DNA from: Toxorhynchites rutilus septentrionalis
Lineage: Eukaryota; Arthropoda; Insecta; Diptera; Culicidae
Assembly (NCBI RefSeq): GCF_029784135.1
Contig: NC_073746.1
Coordinates: 298,351,614 to 298,415,613, forward strand
Direction of reading: 5' to 3'
DNA: 64,000 bases
Each line of letters opens with the position of its first letter. Positions within the stretch are counted from its first letter, which is position 1. The notes under the pieces were generated by a model. The model made no database searches and was not told the origin of the DNA. It saw only the letters and a program-made list of their open reading frames with translations. Of this stretch, positions 54,540 to 64,000 are shown piece by piece. A program made the translations under genes and the position numbers.

Positions 54540-55269
54540 GGGGGTATTCTAGTCTAGAAATCTGAAAAAATCGAATTTTTTTTTACCATATTTCTGTAGT
54601 TTAGGCATTCAAGAATATACTCTAGAAAGGACTTATCGAAAATCCTATTATTTACCTAGTTAGAGCCATCTTAGTGATGTGGTATCTAACCTGTTACGGC
54701 CATCACAATGAACTTCAAACGCGTTTCTCTCGGAACTAGTTTTTTTCTAACTGGCGTACACGATATCTCAAGTTCTACTGAACCGATTTATGTCAAATTT
54801 ATATGAAAATAATCTGCATACATCTCTCTATCGCATGAACCAATAAAAAATTATAACTTTTTAATTTTACTATTTTTAAAAAATCGGTAAACGCAAAAAA
54901 AACCTTTTAAACAGCATTTTTGTTTTCAAACGGCCGCCATTTTGTTAAAACCCATGTTTTTGACTTGTCCGAGGTTCATGCCATAGCGACATCTTTACTG
55001 ATTCAGAATCTGTTCGATTTTTTTGTTTCAGATAACCAGAAGGACTGGAATCGTGTACGCCATGGCACAACTTTTTTTTGAACACCCTCACTTCACCAGC
55101 ATGTAACTATTCTAATTATGAATATTTTTTTTCCGTCCTATTTTTGTTTTATTGTTGAAAGATAGATAAACGAATAATGATATAATGAATAGTAAAAATA
55201 TTCTTTGTTTTATTTTTACGGAGTTCGAAAAAACGTCCGAAATTCGTGTCTCTACACTAGAATACCCCC
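54540..55269. mobile_element. 730-bp MITE with TTAA target duplication
   Basis: Termini GGGGGTATTCTAGTCTAGA (left) and TCTACACTAGAATACCCCC (right) are near-perfect inverted repeats, flanked by TTAA at 54536-54539 and 55270-55273. TTAA duplication with a G/C-run terminus recalls piggyBac-like MITEs. Non-coding. Confidence 0.88.
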
Positions 55270-55832
55270 TTAAAACTTATTGTAGCGTACCTAGTGATCC
55301 CCGATTTTTGAAATTAATCGTTCATCAGCTAATCGAATAGTTTTCAGCAGTTCGTTATTCGATACGATTAATCGACCCAAATAATCGATTAATCGATTAA
55401 TCGCAATACTGAGAGAAATAATCCGTCAGACTAATATTTCTCATTTGCTAGAAAGCCATATGGAATCAAAAATATGTTAATTCCACCTGAAAATCAATTA
55501 TTATCCTTTACGCTCCCCTAAAGTCGTAAAGAATGCTCAATTCGCGTTGACGGCATTGAGCTTCGTTTATAAACTTAAGGGAGCGTCAAAGATAATGATT
55601 GATTTTCAGGATAATGTGCGATTCACATAGCACGTTACGGAGAAGAACGTCTACGTTCCGTCAACGTCTCCACCAATTCACACATGCAGTCAATGCTTCC
55701 ACCAGCACCGTCACGTCAAATGCTAAACGAATGATTTATTTAATTTTATTCATGGTGTCGCCACCTACAACAATTTTAAATTGCAATGCCCTCTTTCAAA
55801 TCAGCATGCCTAGAATCAGTTCTAAATTTTAA

Positions 55833-56945
55833 AAAAACAGGAAGTGGGTTATATCTATGGTATAACCGCAAGGGTGACGTAGGACTATCGTTGATTTAGA
55901 GATCATTTGTTTGAAGTTGAATCTCAATCCATTCTGAATTAATGAATAAATGAATATTTGGGGGACTTCGAAAACGAGAGCGTTACGTTGGAGGCACAAG
56001 GTTTTATGCATCCAATATAGGATACGAAAAACCTTGTTCTGAAGAATAATCTTCAGAAGCTAACCTGCTAACTGTACTTGATTGACAAATCACAAACCCA
56101 AATGTATTATATGGATATTTTATGGATAGAAAACATTAAAATAAACTCTTTCGCTTGAATGTAATTTTCAATTCCAAGGGGAACTGGCAGATTATTTTCC
56201 AGCAACGATTAGATATTTCCACATTTTCCTCGATACTGGAAGCCCACCAGTGGTTAATACTAACTCGATAACCACCTGTTAATAGTACTTGATTGAAAAA
56301 TATTTGGTCACAGTGTTACATGGATAGAAAACATTCAAATAAACTCTTTCACATGAATGTATTTTTAAATTCCCAAAGGAACTGGAAAATAATTTTCCAG
56401 AAATGATTAGATCTTTCCGGAATTTTCTCGATGCTGAATGGCATCCAAACGAAGAAGTCCGCGCGTGTATGTGTGTGTGTGGCGGCTGCTCCGAACTCTT
56501 CCCGGGGAACCGTTTGTGGCATCACTCTCCTCCTGATGGATTCTCTTCTGGCCTAAGGTGCACAAACAGGCTCTTGGTGGCACCGTTCATCCGCGCTTTT
56601 ATGATAAACGAAGAGCCACCACAACAGCGACAACATGCTCCAATCGCTGTTCAATTTGAACTGAGTGGATTTCCGAGCGCCGCTCGCTTATATACCGATT
56701 GGTGATTTCAATAGCCTGTTTTGAAAACAATTTTAAGACTATTGAAACAAGTTTTTGGATCAAAAAGTAACAAGTATAGAACGCGTAGACATTTTATCTT
56801 TCGAATGAAGTGTTTATCATACCATTTCGTTCAGTTGTTTAGGAGCTATTAACGCTCAAAATCTCGGTCTCCGGCGTAACGCTTTCGTTTTCGAAACTTT
56901 GATTTTACACCCCGGTATAGAAATGAAAGACGTAGTCCTACGTCA
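55833..56945 (-). repeat. Promoter-bearing repeat, unit C (long form)
   Basis: Reverse complement of unit A with about 99 percent identity by eye, including the extra 240-bp middle block and the ccgccacacacacacatacac stretch. A 3-bp deletion (aag) after gttgtggtg and an inversion of one base pair step in gcg(c/g)cgctc are among the few differences. It lies inside the hAT-like element. Confidence 0.85.
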
Positions 56946-57219
56946 AAATTCAATGAATGATTCTCATTGAATTTTTCAAAATTCAATTATTCAATTCAAT
57001 TATTTAAATGCTTATACCCCGTAGTCCGACCCTTATGCAATAATAATAATAAATAGAATAATTCTTTCAACTAGTCGCGAATGATTTTCACTCCGAAATT
57101 TGGAACTAAGAGATATGTTGGCATAAAAAGTACAGTAAGTTACTTGTAAAGCGATATGCTGAGGCACCACTCAGTGTCGCATTGGAGTCAGTTTTGACCA
57201 GTAATTGGACCTTTGCGAC

Positions 57220-58060
57220 TGGTGGCGACTTTCAATGTGGGGCCATAATTTGGGCCCCGAACTCAATGTTTACAAAAATGTCCAACTAGAGGTAAAAATG
57301 TCTAATTAAACGTGTTGCATCACAGATCTGTTCAATTAGCTTAATGTCGATGTAGATGTAAATTACTTTACAATCAAATCAAAACAAAAGCCGAGACACA
57401 AAGCCCAGACAAAAACCAAACGAGCCGTCCGTCTCCGTCATTATTCTTTTGTATAAACCCTGCCGGTCGTTTTCGTTGAACGTATGCTGACGGGTCGTTA
57501 CGTTGCTGGTGTATGTGAATGTTTTCATGAGAATTGCATGGTAGAATCATTGACGTATCGTGACGTGACGGGACGTGAACGTGACGTGTATGTTGTATGT
57601 GAATCGCACTTAAAACTGCAACGGCCGTACGTTTTTTTCTCTCAGCGTTTGGATCGATTAATCGACGTAAATTATTCGTTCGTTTCGATTATTGGTTGTG
57701 CAGTATTCGTTCGATTAATAATCGATTTCTGTAGGAATTCCTATTCCTGGGAACCCACAATCCAATCGACGAAAAAAACATCGACCTAACAACGACCGTA
57801 ACGCTGTTACCTATTCACGATGACGACGATTAGGTATCGACATCTGGATACGGCATTAGTTTGTATGAGGCAAACTATTCTCTATCATATTAGTCGGCCC
57901 GAATCAGTTTATATTTGCTAAAATTTGTATGAAATTTTTTTCTTGGCATAATTTTTTCTACTTAAAGTACGTTGTCATGACCCTAATTTGAATTATTTTC
58001 TATAGACGTTCAGATATTCTCAAAAAAACTTGTCATTATAATATAAAATTATCTCACGTT
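57220..58060 (-). repeat. Dispersed repeat family X, inverted copy
   Basis: ctggtggcgact and ccataatttgggcccc (57220-57270) match the complement of 34310-34375. 57838-58040 matches the complement of 39980-40170 (tatcgacatctggatacggc, tattagtcggccc). Between them is an unmatched 500 bp with acgtgacg repeats. Confidence 0.6.
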
Positions 58061-58281
58061 TTTTCACCACTTGCAGGCAATGGTGATTTTCACTTACATA
58101 GAGTACTAATTTGATTAAGGAAAAATCATGTTCATTCATAATTTTACTGTCATGCCTATTACCCAATATCGTCAACGCGGATAGTTCGTTAGTCGAAAAT
58201 ACTGAATAATTAAACAAACCAAATGGCATCACTGGTGGTTCTTTTTTCCACTCCGCTAAACTGTCATCTCAAACAAAAACA

Positions 58282-59180
58282 AATGGATCATACAACTGGT
58301 GAGTATGAAATATATTTCGGCTTTTTAATTATTAATTATTTTATCTTGTCTTATCAGCTATGAATACATTCGACTCGTTTGCTTCCATCAATCGGTAAGT
58401 GAGAAAGATGATTTCTCCCATCAGTGCGGATTTCCACTTCTATCACAGCAGCCAACAACATCCGTTTTCCTGCAGCAGTAACCTTCAACCCCTGTTGTCA
58501 ATGCCGGGGGACAGCATCAACAGCAGCAGCAGCAGAATTTGACCATGGTATGGTATTGCGAAGAACTTTCCCCATTAGAGGTTCCGTGCTTCGCGCACAT
58601 TCAAAATCCTCTTCAGACACGAAAACTCAACGACAAGGAGGTATTTATCAACTTGCTCAGCTGAATTACCACCCGGAGGAACCCGAATGCACTGATTCCG
58701 TTGTATAGTAGAATGAAAATAGGCGAGGTAAGCGAACGTAATCGCATGATATTTTAATAGTTCGCATTTTTATCCGGATCATACAACTGGTGAGTAGGGA
58801 ATTCATTTCTACTTTTCACTTACTAATCATTTTATTTTGTTTCAGCTATGAATACATCCGACTCAATCAATCGGCGAGTGAGAAAGATGATTTCCCTCAT
58901 CACCACATTGCTTATTTCCACTTCTGTCACGCCAGCCAACAGCATCAGCTTTCCCGCAGCAGTATCCTTTAAGTCCAGGGTGCTATTCCGGGGAACAGCA
59001 TCATCAGTAACAGCAGCAGGACCTGGCCATCGATAGTATTTCGAGCAATTTTCCCCATCGGAGATCCCGTGCTTCACGCACATTGAAGAAACCTCCTCAG
59101 CCACATATGTATGTCAAGGAGAAAAAGGAGCTGGATTCGAATCGTCAATCCAGACAACCCGAATGCACCGATTGCATTAT
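58282..59180 (+). repeat. Tandem ~490-bp duplication of an exon-like cassette inside the hAT-like element
   Basis: ggatcatacaactggtgagt occurs at about 58284 and 58777. Each copy continues with an AT-rich stretch ending in (tttc)ag/ctatgaatac, then a GC-richer block with gagaaagatgatttc, agcagcag runs and cgtgcttc(g/a)cgcacattga. The gtgagt...cag layout looks like a small intron between two exon pieces. The readable frames are short and diverge between copies. Could be a captured host gene fragment; no family recognised. Confidence 0.6.
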
Positions 59181-59529
59181 ATATCTTGTTTATATTTTAT
59201 ATGCATTTTGTGTTTTTTTTGAATAAAATGATTAAAATCGATCAATGTTTTTCCTTTTCATGTTTCATAACAAACCAATACAAACAAGAGACGATCAGTG
59301 TTGGAAGCAGCGTTACATGCAGGTCGACGCCTTGCATATGTTGGCAAAAAAGTGGCGTCAAGTTGTTCGATGAATGCATATGAAAGGTCGATAAATCGAT
59401 TGCAAGGTGGCAGCATTTGAGGTCGATTGTTGACATTTCATCGACCCGATCTTGGCAGGCAAAACGGATTGTGGGAAGTATTCGATTAATCGATTAATCG
59501 AACGATTATCGGGGATCACTAAGCGTACC

Positions 59530-59811
59530 GTATACTTACCGGTGTTCCTAATGCGCTCGGTAAAATGAGCAATCCCATAAGCCGTTATACGAATTAACGA
59601 TGAAATGTATCGGAAGATAAATAATAAATTAGGGTCATAACTATTAGTGATCTGGAAGCCAACACACGTATATTTATTCTATAAATCTATATCAAACTCC
59701 GAAGTATACCGTGAAGTGTGAAAACATAAAACTTATGACAAGGTAGATAATACTAGTACATTGCTTTATTTATTGCAAGGCTTATTCAGAAACAAAAGGC
59801 TTGTGAATATC
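59530..59811. other. Spacer between hAT-like element and second gypsy half
   Basis: 280 bp; aaattagggtcataactatt resembles family X weakly. Nothing else is recognised. Confidence 0.45.
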
Positions 59812-60180
59812 GTGTGCTCCGGAGATGTTTCAGAAAGTTCTCGAACAAATCTTGCAGGAAAAACGGAGCAAGAGCACGATGCTTCGCTGAAGCGAAGGAG
59901 TAGGAGCAGTTCTCCTACAATTTTATGAAGGAGAACCGAGAGTTGTTTCTTTCACTAGTAAAAGCCTCACTGACACCGAACGTCGATATGCCCAGACAGA
60001 GAAAGAGGCCCTGGCACTGGTTCGGTTTGAACTAGAGACTGACCACAAGCTCTAAGAAGCTATATTCTCACCTGATTCAACGCCGTGTCTTCGAATCGAA
60101 CGTTGGGTTCTGATACTTCAGTCATTGAACTACGAAGTTGTGTACCGCAAAGGCAAGAAACTTGAAATATGAAACGATTT
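59812..60180 (+). pseudogene. Ty3/gypsy RT end and RNase H fragment, second half
   Basis: MFQKVLEQILQEKRSKS (RT, after the FG-SAPE region) followed by the RNase H segment VGAVLLQFYEGEPRVVSFTS, KSLTDTERRYAQTEKEALAL and LNYEVVYRKGKK. An internal stop (after DHKL) and a deletion of the catalytic RT YxDD region make it dead. Same strand and family as the fragment at 50690-51010. Confidence 0.82.
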
Positions 60181-60198
60181 ATTTCAATTTTCATAAAC

Positions 60199-61092
60199 AA
60201 AAAACAGGAAGTGGGTTATATCTATGGTATAACCGCAAGGGTGACGTAGGACTATCGTTGATTTAGAGATCATTTGTATGAAGTTGAATCTGAATTCATT
60301 CTGAATGAATGAATATTTGGAGAACTTCGAAAAAGAGAGCGTTACGTTGGAGGCACAAGGTTTTATGCATCCAATATTGGATACGGAAATATCCTACTGA
60401 TGGGGAAGAATAATCTTCAGAAGCTATCCTGTTGATTGCGATTGATTGAAAAATCACAAAACCTAATGTATTTGGTCACAGTGTTACATGGATAGAAAAC
60501 ATTCAAATAAACTCTTTCACATGAATATATTTTTAAATTCCTAGAGGAACTGGCAAATTATTTTCCGGATCTTTCTCGATCCAGACGGAAAGAATTCCGT
60601 GCGTGTATGTGTGTGTGTGTGTGTAGCGGCTGCTTCGAGATCTTCCCGGGGAACCGTTTGTAGCATCACTCTCCTCCTGATGGATTCCCTTCTGGCCTAA
60701 GGTGCACAAACAGGCTCTTGGTGACACCGTTCATCCGAGCTTTCATGATAAATGAAGAGCTTCACCACAACAGCGACAACATGCTCCAATCGCTGTTCAA
60801 TTAGAACTAAGTGGATTTCCGAGCGGCGCTCGCTTATATACCGATTAGTGATTTCAATAGCCTATTTTGAAAGCAAATTTAAGACTATTGAAACAAGTTT
60901 TTGGATCAGAAAGTAACAAGTATAGAACGCGTAGACATTTTATCTTTCGAATGAAGTGTTTATCATACCATTTCGTTCTGTTGTTTAGGAGCTATTAACA
61001 CTCAAAATCTCGGTCTCCGGCGTAACGCTTTCGTTTTCGAAACTTTGATTTTACACCCCGGTATAGAAATGAAAGACGTAGTCCTACGTCAA
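60199..61092 (-). repeat. Promoter-bearing repeat, unit D (short form)
   Basis: Reverse complement of unit B with about 99 percent identity by eye and the same subtype markers. It retains the full TTGACGTAGGACTACGTC terminus that unit B has lost. The TATA box survives; the initiator is changed to cttagttc. Confidence 0.83.
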
Positions 61093-61981
61093 AAAAACCA
61101 AGGTGTGGCCAAGTTCATTTTCACCCAAGGAAAGTCTATACGGTGAAAAAAATTGGAAAAGTGAAGAAATTTTAGAAAAAGTGATTTCTAATATGCTCTA
61201 CATATAGTATTAGGTTTTGTTAGTCCAATTAAAATTCGCATTGGGTTGAATAAACACTCAGAAAGTTAAAATTATAAAAGAAAATTACCTTTTCCATTTC
61301 AGATATGGTTTCTCTATATTAAAGTGACATGTTTTTACTGATGATAAAAATTGATAATTGATAATCGGGTATTGGTAATTATCTTATATTTCATTGGTGA
61401 GTTTTTTTCTTTATTTCATCCATACATAAGACTGGAGGCATCTCGTCTAGGATCACAGAGGGCGGTTTTCATCATATCTCGTTCCGCTTCGGTATCTTTT
61501 ATCTGATACGCACCATCCAACGACTGTTTACAATCCTTCTGTCATCATCACTCAGTAAACACTGGTGGAGTAAACAAACAATACCCAACAACCAAACAAG
61601 ACGGCCCTTTTCAGGGCCACCAAATGATTATTAAAGAGATTAACGATGTAATTTTTCAAACATAACCAAAATCAACAGATAGCCTAACGGAATCTTACGT
61701 CAACTATGCGGTCGTGTCTCGGACACAACCCTCCTGTGACTTAAAAAAAAAAGGATCAATAATTTTGGATACGTCCTTATAAATCAGTCCTAATTAAAAT
61801 TGGTCATATGATAAAGAAAATTGTAGTTTTGAGTAGATTTTGTACAAAGTTTGGAAAAGTAAATATGATCGGGGCAGCGACCGAGAAATTTGACGTGGAA
61901 TTGCTGGTATGTAAAACAAGTATTTTTCATTCTCTTTTTTCCCATTTCATTCAAGAGTTTATAGAGTTGGAAACCCTGGTT
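61093..61981. other. Intergenic DNA downstream of Pelle
   Basis: About 890 bp with no recognisable transposon or exon. It should include the Pelle 3' UTR, but no AATAAA could be placed with confidence on the minus strand. Confidence 0.5.
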
Positions 61982-63726
61982 CTATTCAGGCCAATGTTCC
62001 GTTAGAAACTTGTACACATCTACCATATTCGAACGGCGTTTCGGATCGTCTACAGTACAGCAGAATCCCGCCCGGATCAACAACATGCAACCCTTGACTG
62101 TCTTGTCATCCTCCCTTGACAGCAGGGGATCGATTAACACTCGGAAGTCAGTGCTCGATGCTACACCAGCGATATAGTCCTTCAGATGAGGAGGCGATCT
62201 TTTTTCGTCGTACACTCGTTTACCGGTGGCGAGCTCATACAGCACTATGCCATAGCTGAAGCAGTCTACCTTGGTGCTAAGCTGTCGCTGATGTTCAAAT
62301 TCATGTGGGATATATCGACGAGTACCGAATACCCGAGTGACCTTTATACACGGTTCATCTGTCATCAGTACTCGCGAGAATCCAAAGTCTCCAATCTTCG
62401 GTTCGTTCGATTTGTCCAACAGTATATTGCCCGGCTTGATGTCACCGTGTATGATGGGTTTCATGGCGAAAGTATGCAAGTACTGAAGACCTCTGGAAGT
62501 AGTTAGAGCGGAAACAAAATTTGCTCTTATTTTAATCTTTATTTGCAATGGACTGCGTTAACCTTGCTGTTCCTTTGGCAATTTTGATTCGGTCATCTAG
62601 CGACAATGGGTCAACATCGCCTTGCTTGTGAGCCAAGCGCTTGTCCAGAGAGCCTCCTCGCATGAATTGGTACACCAGACAGGGTTCGCCAACTGTAACA
62701 AATCGCATTACAATAAAGTACACAGCAAATAACTCCCAGCAGAATCGCTTACATTCAATACTACACCCGAGCAGCTGTACGACATTCTCATGGAGGCATG
62801 TTTTCAAGTACTTCAGCTCGTTAAAGCTTTGTCGCAATTCGGTACGGGCCGATTCCGTATTTTGTCCCTTGATTTTCTTAATTGCTACGAGCGTATTTTT
62901 GAACCAGCCTTTGTAAACAACACCGAAACCGCCCTTTCCAAGTTCATTCGACGGACTCCAATTGTCTGTCGCATTGCAAAGTTCTGCGTAATCGAACTGT
63001 GGCAAGTCCCCCACAATGCCAGCGACGTCGTTCGATGGTAAACTGGCGATTGTGGGCTTTACCGTCGCTGGAGACGGAGTTTGTACAAAAGGAGCTCTCT
63101 GCTGAGCGCATTCTTCGTTCTGATCTTCGGAATGCACTGTAGTAGGGTTAGTAGCACACTGAGGGGCGTTGAGCAGTTTCGCTGAATTCGAGACAGCAGG
63201 TTTTTCGATCAATATGTGAAATCTGGGCTCGACAAAACGTTTGATACTTTCCATTGCTGTAAAGTGTCTTTCTCTGTTGGCAAATGGAGATAGCATTATA
63301 GCATTGGAATCACAGCACGATAATAACTAGAATCGAATATTACTTTGCTAGTACTACAAAGAGTTCGGTAATTGTATGGTTGAAGCGGCCCCAATTAGTG
63401 AGCAATCTTTTCGCTGGTGACTCCCCGGAACTAGAACAACATCGTCTGATGTCCTGAAATTAAGAAAACCCCATCATCAATTCTTTAGTGCAACCTTTTG
63501 CACCAAGAGCGACACTTCCACAAATGGGATTCCCCACCGGAAGCTCACACCTGTATCTACTAACTTCGATGTCGTCAGAGCTATAATTCATCTGTAGTGC
63601 AAGTCCAACCCATTTCGCATCCTGATCCAGGAAATCCGATAACCGTTTTCGGTCCATTCGGGGTAGGTGATTTATATACACGAAATTAGTCCCAGGACCG
63701 ACATGTAGCGGAGGAGCAGAGGCCAT
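61982..63726 (-). CDS. pll: Pelle / IRAK-type serine-threonine kinase (complete, five exons)
   Basis: Toll-pathway kinase that binds Tube/MyD88 by its death domain and signals to NF-kB inhibitors in the cytoplasm (family knowledge). Exons on minus: 63726-63551, 63445-63344, 63273-62753, 62692-62563, 62492-61982; phases fit and sum to 1440 nt, 479 aa plus TAG. Start is the ATG at 63726 (MASAPPLHVGPG). Death domain spans about residues 8-113 over the first three exons (DRKRLSDFLDQDAKWVGLAL; SPAKRLLTNWGRFNHTITEL; AMESIKRFV). A linker of about 70 residues follows. Kinase: GKGGFGVVYKG (205-215), VAIKK with Lys225, HGDIKPGN with Asp327, GDFGFSR with Asp345, and RQLSTKVDCFSYGIVLYELA. The exon 2 acceptor (catcag before 63445) is chosen because it alone keeps the death domain in frame. 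Length is close to Drosophila Pelle. Appears functional. Confidence 0.93.
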
Positions 63727-64000
63727 CCTTTCCTGCGAAGATATCACACGACACTTATCAACACAATAACAGCAACAGGTGATTCGTCATCGGTTTTACC
63801 GACTTGCTTCGATTTAATTCACAGTTTTACCGTCTTGTTTTGATTAGATGGACCCGAGATAAAGGATAGAAGGTGAGAAGAAATTGATTTGTAATTAAGT
63901 TTAGAACACCACAACACCACGCCTATTTCAGTTTGTGGTAAAATATCAGTTAAGAAGCCCTTGTGATTTTGAACGCTAACGTTATTTTTTGAAAAAAATT
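63727..64000 (-). other. Pelle 5' UTR and upstream region
   Basis: No TATA box or recognisable repeat. In the Pelle frame a GTG-started extension of seven codons exists, but the ATG at 63726 is the first good start. Confidence 0.5.

Larger units (their letters stand above)
55292..59521. mobile_element. hAT-like element, 4.2 kb, perfect 8-bp target duplication
   Basis: Terminal inverted repeat TAGTGATCCCCGA at both ends (55292; 59521 inward), with AGCGTACC exactly duplicated outside (55284-55291 and 59522-59529). Subterminal cgattaatcg repeats occur near both ends. An 8-bp duplication and this TIR style indicate hAT. No transposase (no RW or DPRF-type motif) is visible. The interior includes unit C, a family X copy and a duplicated exon-like cassette. 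Confidence 0.85.

Noticed and set aside
58832..59104. 90-codon minus-strand frame in the duplicated cassette
   Set aside because: Not kept in the other copy of the duplication; a chance frame.
40401..61092. Units A-D as retroviral-type LTRs around the gypsy fragment
   Set aside because: B and D are inverted relative to each other, not direct; there are no TG...CA ends, primer-binding site or polypurine tract, and unit A stands alone in R2.
1..64000. CRISPR array, phage or bacterial contamination
   Set aside because: Spliced insect genes and insect transposons across the window; no spaced direct repeats with unique spacers.

Overview
The window is nuclear DNA of a culicine mosquito, most likely Aedes. 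Evidence: two insect genes with GT-AG introns (a Mnt-type bHLH-zipper repressor and the Toll-pathway kinase Pelle), kilobase introns packed with repeats, tRNA-derived SINEs of the Feilai sort, I-, R1- and CR1-like LINEs, mariners and many MITEs. The species assignment is an inference from this repeat content and gene style. No bacterial-style operon, CRISPR array, rRNA or functional tRNA gene was seen.

Layout. 1-5650: the 3' part of an R1-clade LINE (gag-like ORF1, endonuclease/RT ORF2, a tandemly repeated 3' UTR, poly-A) running into a (TTAC)n microsatellite. 5757-12186: a SINE, a decayed RNase H-bearing LINE with a second SINE nested inside it, then an internally deleted I-clade LINE bounded by a 12-bp target duplication. 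12187-22071: gene-poor DNA with several MITEs, a SINE and low-complexity repeats; it is either the 5' flank or a long first intron of Mnt. 22072-37737: the 3' ten coding exons of Mnt; its 5.6-kb and 6.5-kb introns hold mariner remnants and LINE fragments. 37738-39300: Mnt 3' UTR with many AATAAA motifs.

39370-61100 is a nested transposon graveyard. It holds four copies (A-D) of a 0.9-1.1-kb repeat with an internal TATA box and initiator. It also holds a 5.9-kb I-clade LINE with a 9-bp target duplication, two halves of one Ty3/gypsy RT/RNase H fragment forced 8.8 kb apart, a 3.4-kb TIR element flanked by TTTTAA, a 730-bp TTAA MITE and a 4.2-kb hAT-like element with a perfect 8-bp target duplication. 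61982-63726 (minus): a complete five-exon Pelle gene, predicted 479 aa.

How it works together: the two host genes act in separate pathways (Mnt opposes Myc at E-boxes with Max; Pelle carries Toll signals) and I see no functional link. Everything else is mobile DNA. The order of nesting can be read from the target duplications and split reading frames. The least explained items are the promoter-bearing repeat A-D, the uncoded 3.4-kb TIR element, and a duplicated exon-like cassette inside the hAT-like element.
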